From assembly GCF_014191375.1 (NCBI RefSeq), contig NZ_JACHWN010000008.1, forward strand, positions 186,001 through 250,000: a DNA stretch of 64,000 nucleotides. The letters are read 5' to 3'. Both the position numbers and the translations under genes were made by a program. Numbering within the stretch: position 1 is the stretch's first letter; each line of letters opens with the position of its first letter. Positions 1 through 8,475 of the stretch are shown here, piece after piece. The stretch is from Mesorhizobium sp. RMAD-H1 (GTDB lineage: Bacteria > Pseudomonadota > Alphaproteobacteria > Rhizobiales > Rhizobiaceae). The notes below the pieces were generated by a model, which saw only the letters and a list, made by a program, of their open reading frames with translations, was not told where the DNA came from and did no database searches.

Positions 1-1
1 G

Positions 2-304
2 GGCCGCGACATCCTGCTGTCGAGCGGTACCGAAGAGGCGTGGCCGATCCTGCCGGGAAAATACAACCCGGATCTGCCCTCGGGGACGCTTTTCAGCATC
101 ATCGGCTTCACGGAACTTCAGGGACTGACGATCACAAGTGCGGAATGGCCGTTAGATAATGTGAAGGTTCCATTCGGTTCATCCCTCACGGTTTCCAATG
201 TCGTCCGTGGAACTCTGGGCGTTTTCCTGCGTTCAGGGTGCGGCGTTCTTGTCGCTACTCTGGAGGGTGAGAGAGACAGGCCTATTGTAAATACAACAAG
301 ATGA
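2..304 (+). CDS. Thiamine pyrophosphokinase, C-terminal part (5' end outside window)
   Basis: An open frame runs from the window edge to a TGA at 302-304, giving the last 100 residues. The fold-defining C-terminal half of thiamine diphosphokinase (COG1564) is recognisable: a G-L-T-I-T-S-A-E-W-P-L-D segment, then P-F-G-S-S-L-T-V-S-N and a final short beta strand ending in a G-V-L-V-A stretch. In the family this part forms the beta sandwich that binds thiamine, and the enzyme converts thiamine plus ATP to thiamine diphosphate in the cytosol. The start and catalytic N-terminal domain are not visible. The match is from remembered family pattern, not alignment, so the exact family call is moderately sure. 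Confidence 0.72.
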   Translation, partial: GRDILLSSGTEEAWPILPGKYNPDLPSGTLFSIIGFTELQGLTITSAEWPLDNVKVPFGSSLTVSNVVRGTLGVFLRSGCGVLVATLEGERDRPIVNTTR

Positions 305-373
305 TGCCACTTTGTCCTGCCGCATTGGGGACGCAACGTTGGCCGCATTTGATTCTTAACGGGAGAGATCTCC

Positions 374-652
374 ATGAAAAAACGTCTATCGATGATTGTA
401 GTCAGCGGGCTGCTCGCTCTTTCGACCGCTGCCTGCACCACTGCCGAACAGCGCACGGCCGGATATGGCGTGGGCGGCGCCGCACTGGGCGGCCTGGCTG
501 GCGGCGCAATCACCGGTAATAGCCGTGGCGCACTGACGGGTGCCGCCATCGGTGCGGTGGCCGGCACGTTGCTCGGTGCCTCGACCTCGCGCCAGGGATA
601 TTGCCGCTACCGTGATCCTTACGGCCGCGTCTACGAAGCGCCCTGCCAATAA
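374..652 (+). CDS. Small glycine-zipper lipoprotein
   Basis: 92 residues. An N-terminal signal peptide (MKKR, then a hydrophobic stretch) ends in a lipobox S-T-A-A-C with Cys21 as the likely lipidated residue. It is followed by a glycine-rich membrane-spanning zipper (repeated GxxxG, about residues 30-68) of the kind seen in 17-kDa surface antigen and SlyB-like lipoproteins, and a short polar C-terminus with two cysteines (CRYRDPYGRVYEAPC). GGGAGAG about 6 bases before the ATG fits a ribosome site. Probably an outer-membrane lipoprotein with a structural role; no specific function can be assigned. A good terminator follows, so it is likely a single-gene unit. Confidence 0.85.
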   Translation: MKKRLSMIVVSGLLALSTAACTTAEQRTAGYGVGGAALGGLAGGAITGNSRGALTGAAIGAVAGTLLGASTSRQGYCRYRDPYGRVYEAPCQ

Positions 653-675
653 GCATCCGCAATATCAGACGACGA

Positions 676-706
676 CAGGCCGGAAAATTTCCGGCCTGTT
701 TTGTTT
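676..706 (+). terminator. Rho-independent terminator after the lipoprotein gene
   Basis: Near-perfect inverted repeat CAGGCCGGAAA/TTTCCGGCCTG followed directly by TTTTGTTT, 24 bases after the lipoprotein stop. Confidence 0.85.
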
Positions 707-796
707 GGGCGCCTTCTGCCTATTTGACATGAGCACCGTTCTCGCAGACAAGCGCGTGCAATCTCCTTTCAAGTAACGGTACCGACGCTCAGTCCC

Positions 797-2614
797 ATGG
801 CCCCTCCGCTTCTTCGACTCGACCAGATAAGGCTCACCTTCGGCGGCACGCCGCTCCTGGAGAATGCGGCGCTTTCCGTCGGTGAGGGCGAGCGGATCGC
901 GCTCGTCGGGCGCAACGGCTCGGGCAAATCGACACTGCTCAAGATTGCCGCCGGTTTCGTCGAGCCGACGGCGGGCGAGGTGTTCCGTCATCCGGGCGCG
1001 ACCATCCGCTATCTCGCGCAATCGCCCGACATGGAAGGCTTCGCCGACGTGCAGGCCTATGTCGAAGCTGGATTGGGGCCCGCCGACGATCCCTATCGTG
1101 TCACCTATCTGCTCGAACATCTCGGGCTGACCGGCAATGAAAAGCCGGGCCAGCTTTCCGGCGGGGAGGCGCGGCGCGCAGCGCTGGCGCGCGTGCTCGC
1201 GCCACAGCCCGACATCCTGCTTCTTGACGAGCCGACCAACCATCTCGATCTCACCACCATCGAATGGCTGGAGGACGAGCTGCGGCAGATCCGCTCCAGC
1301 CTCGTGGTCATTTCGCACGATCGCCGCTTCCTGGAAAATGTCAGCCGCTCCACCATCTGGCTCGACCGGGGCGTGACACGCAGGCTGGAACAGGGCTTCG
1401 GCCATTTCGAGGAATGGCGCGACAAGATCCTGGAGGAGGAGGAGCGCGACCTGCACAAGCTCGGACGCCAAATCGTGCGCGAGGAGCACTGGCTGCGCTA
1501 TGGCGTGACCGCGCGGCGCAAGCGCAACATGCGGCGTCTGGGCGAGTTGCAGGCGATGCGCAATGAATTCCGCACGCATCGCCGCGCGCAGGGCACGGCC
1601 GTGCTTGCCGCCAGCGACAGCAAGGAATCGGGCAAGCTCGTCATAGAGGCGAAAGGCCTGAGCAAGGCTTATGACGGGCGCGTGCTGGTCAAGGATTTCT
1701 CCACCCGCATCATGCGCGGCGACCGCGTCGGCCTGGTCGGCCCCAACGGCGCGGGCAAGACGACGCTGCTCTCCATGCTGACGGGCATGCTTCCACCCGA
1801 CGAGGGAACCCTGAGGCTCGGTGTCAATCTGGAGATGGCGGTGCTCGACCAGAAGCGCGAGAGCCTCAACCCGGACGAGACGCTGGCGCACTATCTGACC
1901 GACGGGCGCGGGGAAAACGTCGTCGTCAATGGCGAGCAGCGCCATGTCGTCTCCTATATGAAGGACTTCCTGTTCCAGCCGGAACAGGCGCGCACGCCGA
2001 TCCGCGAATTGTCGGGCGGCGAGAAGGCGCGGCTGATGCTGGCCCGCGTGCTGGCCCGCCCGGCCAATCTGCTGATCCTCGACGAGCCGACCAACGATCT
2101 CGACATGGAGACGCTCGATCTCCTTCAGGAACTGGTGACCGGATTTGCCGGGACGGTCATCCTGGTGAGCCACGACCGCGATTTTCTCGACCGCACGGTG
2201 ACGTCGGTGATCGCGCCGGAGGGCGACGGGCGCTGGCTCGAATATGCCGGCGGCTATGCGGACATGATGGCGCAGCGGCGCGAGGCGGCGCTCGTGAAGC
2301 GCGAGACGAAGGCGCCGGGCTCCCGCGGCCCGTCGCAGGCCGAAACGGCTTCACCGGAGCCGAAACGCGAGGAAAAGCGCAAGCTCTCCTACAAGCAGAA
2401 ATTCGCGCTCGAGACGCTGCCCGGCAAGATCGAGGCGCTGGCCGCCGAGATCGCCGGGCTGGAAGCCAAGCTCGCCGATCCCGAGCTCTATGCGAAGAAT
2501 CCCGATCAATTCGCCAAAACCGCTGCGGAACTGGAGAAGAAACGGGAAGCGCGTTCCGCCATGGAAGAGGAATGGCTGGAACTGGAGATGCTGCGCGAGG
2601 AGATCGAAGGCTGA
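797..2614 (+). CDS. uup: ABC-F family ATPase, Uup type
   Basis: 605 residues, soluble, no membrane segments. Two ABC domains in one chain: Walker A GRNGSGKST at about 38-46 with signature LSGGE at about 120 and Walker B LLLDEP at about 141; second Walker A GPNGAGKTT at about 315-323 with its own LSGGE and LILDEP. The inter-domain linker has the Arg-rich WLRYGVTARRKRN segment typical of Uup, and a charged C-terminal extension (about 515-605) should form the Uup coiled coil. ABC-F proteins bind the ribosome or DNA junctions; Uup is tied to ribosome/translation quality and to precise excision of transposons. No strong ribosome site is seen before the ATG, so the start is the least certain part. 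Confidence 0.92.
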   Translation: MAPPLLRLDQIRLTFGGTPLLENAALSVGEGERIALVGRNGSGKSTLLKIAAGFVEPTAGEVFRHPGATIRYLAQSPDMEGFADVQAYVEAGLGPADDPYRVTYLLEHLGLTGNEKPGQLSGGEARRAALARVLAPQPDILLLDEPTNHLDLTTIEWLEDELRQIRSSLVVISHDRRFLENVSRSTIWLDRGVTRRLEQGFGHFEEWRDKILEEEERDLHKLGRQIVREEHWLRYGVTARRKRNMRRLGELQAMRNEFRTHRRAQGTAVLAASDSKESGKLVIEAKGLSKAYDGRVLVKDFSTRIMRGDRVGLVGPNGAGKTTLLSMLTGMLPPDEGTLRLGVNLEMAVLDQKRESLNPDETLAHYLTDGRGENVVVNGEQRHVVSYMKDFLFQPEQARTPIRELSGGEKARLMLARVLARPANLLILDEPTNDLDMETLDLLQELVTGFAGTVILVSHDRDFLDRTVTSVIAPEGDGRWLEYAGGYADMMAQRREAALVKRETKAPGSRGPSQAETASPEPKREEKRKLSYKQKFALETLPGKIEALAAEIAGLEAKLADPELYAKNPDQFAKTAAELEKKREARSAMEEEWLELEMLREEIEG

Positions 2615-2629
2615 TCGCGGGCTATTTGC

Positions 2630-3583
2630 CTATTTTGACCAGGCGCTCGCCTCGTCCAGCACCTTGATCGACCGCCCCAGATCGAGCCGGGTGGCGGCGA
2701 TCAGCTCTTCCAGCTGGCTGAGCTTCGTCGCGCTGGCGATAGGCGCGGTGACCGAGGGGCGCGCCATCAGCCAGGCAAGCGCCACCTGCGCCGGCGTGGC
2801 ATTATGCTCGGCCGCTACCTGATCGAGGGCAGCGAGAATCTTCCAGCCGCGATCGTCCAGATATTTGGCAACGCCCTGGCCGCGGGCGCTCTGGCCGAGA
2901 TCGTCCCGCGAGCGGTACTTCCCGGTCAGGAAGCCGCTTGCCAGGGAATAATAGGAGATAACGCCGAGCCCGTTTGCGACGCAGACGGATTCCAGCCCTT
3001 CCTCGAAATCCTTTCGCTCGTAGAGATTATAGAGCGGCTGCAGGGTTTCATAGCGCGGCAGGCCGGTGCGTTTGGCAATATCGAGCGCTTCGGTGAGCCT
3101 TGCAGCCGTCAGGTTGGATGCGCCGATCGCCCGTACCTTGCCGGCGTCGATCAGTTCCTTATAGACGCCGAGCGTTTCCTCGAAGGGTGTTTCCGGGTCG
3201 TCCCAATGCGACTGGTAGAGATCGATGTAATCGGTCTGAAGGCGCTTGAGCGAGGCATCCACCGCCTGGCGGATATAGGCCGCGGAAAGGCCTTTCTGGC
3301 CGGGGCCCATCTCGGAGCCGACCTTGGTGGCGATCACCACCCGGTCGCGTCCGCCGCGCTGCTTCAGCCAGTTGCCGATGATCGTTTCCGATTCGCCGCC
3401 GGTATTGCCCGGCGCCCATGACGAATAGGCATCGGCCGTGTCGATGAAATTGAGCCCGGCGTCGACGAAACGGTCGAGAAGCGAAAATGAGGTCGCCTCA
3501 TCGGCCGTCCAGCCGAAGACATTGCCGCCGAAACACAGTTTCGAAACTTCGATTTCGGTGCGTCCAAGCTTCTTGCGGGCCAT
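2630..3583 (-). CDS. Aldo/keto reductase
   Basis: 317 residues from an ATG with AAGGAG eight bases upstream. A longer frame upstream of this start is rejected because it is Arg/Ser rich and overlaps the gapR gene. Family marks: N-terminal LGRTEIEVSKLCFGGNVFG, the catalytic Asp and Tyr in FIDTADAY, Lys in VIATKVG, His in LYQSHWDD, and the C-terminal NADPH-binding region. It resembles YajO/Tas-like or voltage-channel-beta-like AKRs that reduce aldehydes or ketones with NADPH in the cytosol. The substrate cannot be told from sequence. It is convergent with uup, with only 15 bases between the stop codons. Confidence 0.88.
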   Translation of the reverse strand: MARKKLGRTEIEVSKLCFGGNVFGWTADEATSFSLLDRFVDAGLNFIDTADAYSSWAPGNTGGESETIIGNWLKQRGGRDRVVIATKVGSEMGPGQKGLSAAYIRQAVDASLKRLQTDYIDLYQSHWDDPETPFEETLGVYKELIDAGKVRAIGASNLTAARLTEALDIAKRTGLPRYETLQPLYNLYERKDFEEGLESVCVANGLGVISYYSLASGFLTGKYRSRDDLGQSARGQGVAKYLDDRGWKILAALDQVAAEHNATPAQVALAWLMARPSVTAPIASATKLSQLEELIAATRLDLGRSIKVLDEASAWSK

Positions 3584-3638
3584 CGGCGTGCTCCTTTTCC
3601 TTCGGGTCCGTTGCCTCGTGGAAGGAAGCCCGCGACGG

Positions 3639-3899
3639 TCAGCCCATGCCGAGGGCGTCCTTGTAGAGCTGGATGATCGCCTCTTCTTCCTGGCGCTCAT
3701 GCTCTTCCTTCTTACGCAGACGGATGATGGTGCGCACAGCCTTGGTGTCAAACCCGGTGCCCTTCAATTCTGCGTAAACTTCCTTGATATCTTCGGAAAT
3801 GGTCTTCTTTTCTTCCTCGAGCCGCTCGATGCGCTCGATGAAAGCACGCAACTGTCCGACGGCTACGGTCTGTGCGGTATCGCTGGTGATGTCGTCCAC
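3639..3899 (-). CDS. gapR: GapR / DUF2312 nucleoid-associated protein
   Basis: 86 residues, starting at GTG with GGAG nine bases upstream; an extension to an ATG at 4103 lacks family similarity and overlaps the next gene. The whole chain is helical: [19 protein letters not shown], then [16 protein letters not shown] and the basic [13 protein letters not shown] helix, which is the UPF0335/DUF2312 pattern. In Caulobacter GapR binds overtwisted, AT-rich DNA ahead of replication and transcription complexes and helps topoisomerases. It is essential or near-essential in several alphaproteobacteria. The length fits the family (about 75-90). Function is by family inference. Confidence 0.9.
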   Translation of the reverse strand: MDDITSDTAQTVAVGQLRAFIERIERLEEEKKTISEDIKEVYAELKGTGFDTKAVRTIIRLRKKEEHERQEEEAIIQLYKDALGMG

Positions 3900-4027
3900 G
3901 GATTCGTTCTCCAGAATGATGGGAAGGGGAAGGCTTGCGACTCGCGAGCCAAGGGTTGGGGCAATTCGATGCCCGACACGGTGCGGATGGTCAAGACGGC
4001 AACATGCGTCATCCGGAAACGAATGTT

Positions 4028-4333
4028 TCAGTGCTGCGGCTTGCCGGCCTCGAAGGCGGCTTTCTGCGCGTCGGACGCTTCGGTCTGGTGCCTGGCGCGC
4101 CATTCCTCATACGGCATGCCATAGATGATCTCGCGCGCCTCCTCCTTGGAAAGACCGACACCGGCGGCATCGGCTGCATCCTTCATCCAGTTGGCGAGGC
4201 AGTTGCGGCAGAAGCCGGCGAGATTCATCAGATCGATGTTCTGCACATCGCTGCGGTTGCGCAGATGCTCCACCAGGGTGCGGAAGGCCGCAGCCTCCAA
4301 TTCGATGCGCTGGCATTCCTCAAGCTGCTTCAT
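4028..4333 (-). CDS. DUF1244 family protein
   Basis: 101 residues starting at an ATG with AAAGGAG ten bases upstream. It begins inside the last 14 bases of the upstream amidohydrolase gene, so the two are translationally coupled. The DUF1244 pattern is clear: a helical N-terminus, [29 protein letters not shown] with paired cysteines, then a helix with the motif [14 protein letters not shown]. Structures exist for this small alpha-helical family, but no molecular function is established to my knowledge. The conserved Cys pair could bind metal or be redox active; that is inference. Confidence 0.88.
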   Translation of the reverse strand: MKQLEECQRIELEAAAFRTLVEHLRNRSDVQNIDLMNLAGFCRNCLANWMKDAADAAGVGLSKEEAREIIYGMPYEEWRARHQTEASDAQKAAFEAGKPQH

Positions 4334-5150
4334 GCGCTTTCTCCTTTTCGACGATCGGTCCGGTCCGCGAACCGAAATGCCCGATCTGATGAATATCGGG
4401 CAGGGCATTCACGGCCGCAAGCATCGGCGCGAGCCTTTCCGCCCAGCTTTCGGCCCCCGCAGCATCCCGGATCAGATCCTGCCGCACCTCGATCAGGGCG
4501 TGGGCATAGCCGGCGACGACGCAATGGCGGAACATCGTGTCGTTGCGCAGCGCGCCGTCATAGGGCTCGTTATCGCCCACCACAAGCGCCGGGTCTGCAC
4601 GCAGCATGTCCAAGAGCGGTTTGACGGCACGCGGATCGCTGTCCCAGAGCAGGCTGGCGTGCCATGGCCGCTCCCTCGTCTTCCAGAACGGGGTGAAGGA
4701 GTGGATCGAGATCACCAGCGGCGGCTTGCCGGTCTCCGCCATGACCCTGCCGATCGCGGCCGCCACGGCCGCATCATAGGGGCGGTAGTAAAGGTTCAGG
4801 CGCTTTTCGCGCTCCGCTTCGCTCAGCGGATGGTTGCCCGGTATGACCGCACCGTCCGAAAGCCGCATGATCAGCGTCGGATCGTCCTCGCCGCGATTGG
4901 GATCGATCAACAGGCGGGAAAAGCCGCCGAGCACCGCCGGAACGCCCAGGCGCCGGGCAAGGCCGCGGGTCAGTGCCTCGACGCCGATGTCATAGGCTAT
5001 ATGCCGTTCGAATTGCTCTGCGGCGAGCCCGAGCGAGCCGTATTCCGGCGGAAGGTCGCGCCGCGCGTGATCGGCGATCAGGAGCAGACCGAAGCCATAA
5101 TCTCCCTCGACATGATGCACGGGTGAAAACTGCATGAAGACGGGATCCAT
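4320..5150 (-). CDS. N-formylglutamate amidohydrolase
   Basis: 276 residues from ATG at 5150; an in-frame GTG at 5180 would add ten residues and cannot be excluded. Family features: LLLIADHARRDLP near the N-terminus, GGFSRLLIDPNR, a VISIHSFTP motif with the conserved His, then GDNEPYDG. The family hydrolyses N-formyl-glutamate (final step of one histidine degradation route) or related N-acyl amino acids. No hut genes lie nearby, so the substrate in this organism is unproven. It is coupled with the downstream DUF1244 gene by a 14-base overlap. Confidence 0.86.
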   Translation of the reverse strand: MDPVFMQFSPVHHVEGDYGFGLLLIADHARRDLPPEYGSLGLAAEQFERHIAYDIGVEALTRGLARRLGVPAVLGGFSRLLIDPNRGEDDPTLIMRLSDGAVIPGNHPLSEAEREKRLNLYYRPYDAAVAAAIGRVMAETGKPPLVISIHSFTPFWKTRERPWHASLLWDSDPRAVKPLLDMLRADPALVVGDNEPYDGALRNDTMFRHCVVAGYAHALIEVRQDLIRDAAGAESWAERLAPMLAAVNALPDIHQIGHFGSRTGPIVEKEKAHEAA

Positions 5151-5351
5151 GATTTCTGAGGGGAGATTTCGGTTTCTCACGCGGGCGGTCGGATTGCAAC
5201 CGTCATTCTTTTGCCATCAGGAGCGGTGGAGATTTCGCGAGGGTGGCGAGGGACTTCGGCGAAATTGCTTGCCGCCGGCCGTTTCTCATTCAACAAAGCC
5301 TTCCGGCGCGTTGACATCACCTGCGAAACTGCCGAAAAGAGGGCAACAAAA

Positions 5352-5864
5352 ATGGGATTTCCAAGCGTGACAGACCCGCACATGTGCGCTGAAAGGTTTC
5401 GGCGGATGCGCTCTAAACACCCCCTGGTTTTCTTCAGCATTTTCGTCATGGGCATGATGTTCATGGCGGCGGAGGCCCGTGCCGATTTCCGCGTCTGCAA
5501 TTCGACGCAGAATCTGGTGGGCGTCGCCATCGGCTATCGCGCCAAGACCGGATGGGTCACCGAGGGCTGGTGGCACATCAACGGCTCGAGCTGCAAGACG
5601 CTGATCGAGGGGCCGCTCTCGCAACGCTATTATTATCTCTATGCGGAGGACGCCGAGGGCGGCGGACGCTGGGACGGCCCGATCAACATGTGCGTGGCCG
5701 AAAAGGAATTCAAGATCGCCGGCGTCAACGACTGCTTTGCGCGCGGCTTCCAGCGCGCCGGCTTCCAGGAATACGACACGGGCGAGCAATCGAGCTGGAT
5801 GGTCCAGCTGACCGATGAGGCACCGCCCGAAAATCCGACTGTGACAGGAACAAACAATCCATGA
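5352..5864 (+). CDS. DUF1036 family exported protein
   Basis: 170 residues from an ATG with GAGGG seven bases upstream; further in-frame starts exist upstream (5211) and downstream. A hydrophobic segment (HPLVFFSIFVMGMMFM, then EARA) acts as signal peptide or anchor. The mature part begins DFRVCNSTQNLVGVAIGYR and has the GWWHINGSSC and YYLYAE elements typical of DUF1036, with conserved cysteines likely forming disulfides in the periplasm. Function unknown. Its last four bases, ATGA, contain the start of the pyruvate kinase gene, so the two are translationally coupled. Confidence 0.85.
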   Translation: MGFPSVTDPHMCAERFRRMRSKHPLVFFSIFVMGMMFMAAEARADFRVCNSTQNLVGVAIGYRAKTGWVTEGWWHINGSSCKTLIEGPLSQRYYYLYAEDAEGGGRWDGPINMCVAEKEFKIAGVNDCFARGFQRAGFQEYDTGEQSSWMVQLTDEAPPENPTVTGTNNP

Positions 5865-7297
5865 GACGTAGCCGCAAGGTCAAAATTCTCGCAACGCTGG
5901 GCCCCGCATCTTCCGAAGAGGCGACGATCCGCAAGCTCTTCGAGGCCGGCGCGGATGTTTTCCGCATCAACATGAGTCACGCCGACCATGACCTGATGCG
6001 TTCGCTCGTCCGCCGCATCCGAAATGTGGAGCGGGAATTGGGGCGCCCCATCGGCATTCTCGCCGACCTGCAGGGGCCGAAGCTGCGCGTCGGCAAGTTC
6101 AAGGACACCAAGGTCACCCTGACGCCCGGCCAGACCTTTACGCTCGATGATCAGGACGTGCCCGGCGACAATACCCGTGTTTTCCTGCCGCATCCGGAGA
6201 TCCTGCAGGCGGTCGAGCCGGGGCATCGGCTGCTCATCGATGACGGCCGCCTTGCGCTGGTCGCCGAGGCTGCCGACGGCAAGTCGATCCGCTGCCGCGT
6301 CGTTTCCGGCACCGTGATTTCCGACCGCAAGGGCGTTAGCCTTCCCGATACGACGCTGGGCGTCAGCGCGCTTACGAGCAAGGACCGCAAGGATCTCGAT
6401 GCGGTGCTGCAGGAGGAGATCGACTGGGTGGCGCTTTCCTTCATCCAGCGTCCGGAAGATCTGGCGGAGGTGCGCAAGATCGCGCGCGGCCGGGTCGGCC
6501 TCCTCTCAAAGATCGAGAAGCCGCAGGCGGTCGCCCGCCTCGACGAGATCATCGAATTGTCGGATGCGCTGATGGTGGCGCGCGGCGATCTCGGCGTGGA
6601 AATGCCGCTCGAATCCGTGCCCGGCATCCAGAAGCAGATCACGCGCGCGGCGCGGCGCGCCGGAAAGCCTGTCGTCGTTGCCACGCAGATGCTGGAATCG
6701 ATGATCTCCGCGCCGGTGCCGACCCGCGCCGAAGTCTCGGATGTCGCCACTGCCGTGTTCGAGGGCGCGGACGCCATCATGCTGTCGGCGGAATCGGCGG
6801 CAGGGCAATATCCGGTAGAGGCCGTCGCCACCATGGCGCGGATCGCCGAGAAGGTGGAGCGTGACCCCACCTATCCCGGCATCATCTATGCGCAGCGCTC
6901 CGAGCCGGAAGCGACAGGCGCCGATGCGATTTCGCTCGCGGCGCGCCAGATCGCCGAAACGCTCCGGCTTTCGGCGATCATCACCTATACGGCCTCGGGA
7001 ACGACGGGCCTGCGCGCGGCGCGCGAGCGCCCGCAGACCGCGATCATCGCGCTTTCGCCGATCGTGGAGACGGCGCGGCGGCTTTCCATCGTCTGGGGAC
7101 TGCACTGCGTCGTCACCGAGGATGCGCGCGATCTGGACGACATGGTCGACCGGGCCTGCAACATCGCCTTCCGCGAGGGGTTCGCCAAGCCGGGCGACCG
7201 CGTGATCATCACCGCCGGCGTGCCGCTGCGCACCCCCGGCGCCACCAACATGCTGCGCATCGCCTATATCGGCACGGACGGGCTGACGGGGATTTAA
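5861..7297 (+). CDS. pyk: Pyruvate kinase
   Basis: 478 residues, the usual length. It converts phosphoenolpyruvate and ADP to pyruvate and ATP, the last step of glycolysis. Visible motifs: KILATLGPASS at the N-terminus, FRINMSH, the B domain after about residue 70, SKIEKPQAV with the catalytic lysine, MVARGDLGVEMP (Mg binding), and ATQMLESM; the C-terminal domain runs from about 345. The start overlaps the DUF1036 stop by ATGA. A 12-base-spaced palindrome without a T-run follows the gene. Confidence 0.96.
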   Translation: MRRSRKVKILATLGPASSEEATIRKLFEAGADVFRINMSHADHDLMRSLVRRIRNVERELGRPIGILADLQGPKLRVGKFKDTKVTLTPGQTFTLDDQDVPGDNTRVFLPHPEILQAVEPGHRLLIDDGRLALVAEAADGKSIRCRVVSGTVISDRKGVSLPDTTLGVSALTSKDRKDLDAVLQEEIDWVALSFIQRPEDLAEVRKIARGRVGLLSKIEKPQAVARLDEIIELSDALMVARGDLGVEMPLESVPGIQKQITRAARRAGKPVVVATQMLESMISAPVPTRAEVSDVATAVFEGADAIMLSAESAAGQYPVEAVATMARIAEKVERDPTYPGIIYAQRSEPEATGADAISLAARQIAETLRLSAIITYTASGTTGLRAARERPQTAIIALSPIVETARRLSIVWGLHCVVTEDARDLDDMVDRACNIAFREGFAKPGDRVIITAGVPLRTPGATNMLRIAYIGTDGLTGI

Positions 7298-7315
7298 TTT
7301 TTCGAAGAAAAGGTT

Positions 7316-7345
7316 CCATGGCCTCCGCATAGGGGCAGGCCATGG
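7316..7345. other. Palindrome between convergent pyk and TPR gene
   Basis: CCATGGCCT and AGGCCATGG arms separated by 12 bases, in the 65-base gap between two convergent genes. There is no T-run on either side, so it may only protect or weakly end both transcripts. Confidence 0.4.
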
Positions 7346-7362
7346 CCGGAGGGTGCAGCGGG

Positions 7363-7998
7363 TCAGGTCCGGGTGCCGGCCAGCTCGTCGGCGATCTCGC
7401 CCACTTCCTTCTGCGCCTCGCGCAGCATCGGATAGACGGTCAGGGCGCGTTCATAGGCGCGCAGGGCCATCTCCTTGCGCCCCGTCTCCTTCAGGATCGA
7501 GCCCATGCCCGTCAGGGCCGCGAAATGCCGCGGCTCCAGCTGCAGCGTCCTGTTGATGTCGCGCATGGCGCTGCCATAATCGTTCATCAGAAAGAAGAGC
7601 GTGGCGCGGCGGTTCCAGCCTTCGGCATAATCCGGCTGAAGCACGATGACCTCGTTGAGGAAATCCATGGCCACCGGATATTTCTTCTCGTGAATGGCGG
7701 CATTCGCCCACTGCATCATCAGATCGACCGTGGCGCTGCCCGACTGGTTCCACAGCCCGTATATCTGGGTGGCGATGCGTTTCGCCTTGGCCTCGTCATG
7801 CGCCTTGCGCAATTCGAGAAAGAGACTGTCCAGCTCGGCCGTGCGCTTCTGCGCAACGGTGGCTCCGCCGTCCGGCAGCTTTGCCGGGGAGGCGGTAGGC
7901 GTCCGTTCCTGCTGCGCCATGGCGGCGACAGGCATCGCCGCCGAGGCTGCGGGAAATGCGAGGAGTGTGAGAACAGCAAAAACGTTCCGCATGTGCAT
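7363..7998 (-). CDS. Exported TPR-repeat protein
   Basis: 211 residues from an ATG at 7998 (another ATG two codons on); the longer frame to 8118 is rejected as it lacks a signal peptide at its N-terminus. A Sec-type signal peptide (VFAVLTLLAFPAASA...AMAQQ) is followed by about four tetratricopeptide helical pairs, with consensus-like A-x-x-D-x-N-E-V-I-V-L-Q-P-D-Y-A-E-G-W-N-R-R-A and L-Q-L-E-P-R-H-F-A-A-L elements at about 110-180. It probably acts as a periplasmic or envelope scaffold. No partner is apparent next to it. Confidence 0.85.
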   Translation of the reverse strand: MHMRNVFAVLTLLAFPAASAAMPVAAMAQQERTPTASPAKLPDGGATVAQKRTAELDSLFLELRKAHDEAKAKRIATQIYGLWNQSGSATVDLMMQWANAAIHEKKYPVAMDFLNEVIVLQPDYAEGWNRRATLFFLMNDYGSAMRDINRTLQLEPRHFAALTGMGSILKETGRKEMALRAYERALTVYPMLREAQKEVGEIADELAGTRT

Positions 7999-8092
7999 AA
8001 GGGTAGCCCTGCACAGCGAAACGTCAAATGCAAATTTCAGTGAACCGCGTTTTGTGAAGCGGACGTCCATCCGCTTCAGCATAAGGCTATCG

Positions 8093-8135
8093 CATGGTCT
8101 TGTCCGAAAAGTCTGCAACTTTCCGGGGTCATGCT
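8093..8135. repeat. Palindromic extragenic element, copy 1
   Basis: A CATGGTC...GTCATGC outer inverted repeat enclosing TCCGAAAAGT and ACTTTCCGG arms. It is directly downstream of rpmJ and nearly the same as the element at 8430-8475 in the same orientation. It fits the abundant short palindromes of Brucella/Ochrobactrum genomes. Confidence 0.7.
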
Positions 8136-8261
8136 TCAGCCCTGGCGCGCCTTGAAGCGCGGAGCGGTCTTGTTGATGATGTAGATACGGCCCTTGCGGC
8201 GAACCATGCGGTTGTCGCGATGACGGCCCTTGAGCGCTTTGAGCGAATTCTTGATCTTCAT
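8136..8261 (-). CDS. rpmJ: 50S ribosomal protein L36
   Basis: 41 residues: [18 protein letters not shown], then [23 protein letters not shown]. This is the longer, cysteine-free L36 type common in alphaproteobacteria, with the zinc-binding Cys/His set of classical L36 missing. It sits in the large ribosomal subunit. The gene is isolated from other ribosomal genes, as often found in Rhizobiales, and is flanked on both sides by copies of the same palindromic repeat. Confidence 0.93.
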   Translation of the reverse strand: MKIKNSLKALKGRHRDNRMVRRKGRIYIINKTAPRFKARQG

Positions 8262-8429
8262 GTCAGTCACCGGTCTGGTTGGCCCGTCGCCGGGCATCAA
8301 TGAAGGCACGCGCGAGGCACGCCGTAAAAGGTTGGCGCGAAATAGCCAAGGAATGGGTCGATTGTCAACTCCCGAGGCGCAAAGATACGCGTCAACCGAC
8401 TCTATTTATTGGGTTTCATTCTTTTCCGG

Positions 8430-8475
8430 ATGATCTTGTCCGAAAGTCTACAACTTTTCGGGATCGTGCCTGAGC
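8430..8475. repeat. Palindromic extragenic element, copy 2, overlapping the end of purK
   Basis: GATCTTGTCCGAAAGTCTAC followed by AACTTTTCGGGATCGTGC; aligns closely with copy 1 at 8093-8135. On the minus strand it supplies the last codons (H-D-P-E-K-L) and the TAG stop of purK. Confidence 0.7.

Noticed and set aside
665-2173. Long open frame on the minus strand opposite uup
   Set aside because: Low-complexity, His/Arg/Ala-rich antisense shadow from high-GC third-position bias; uup on the plus strand has all family motifs.
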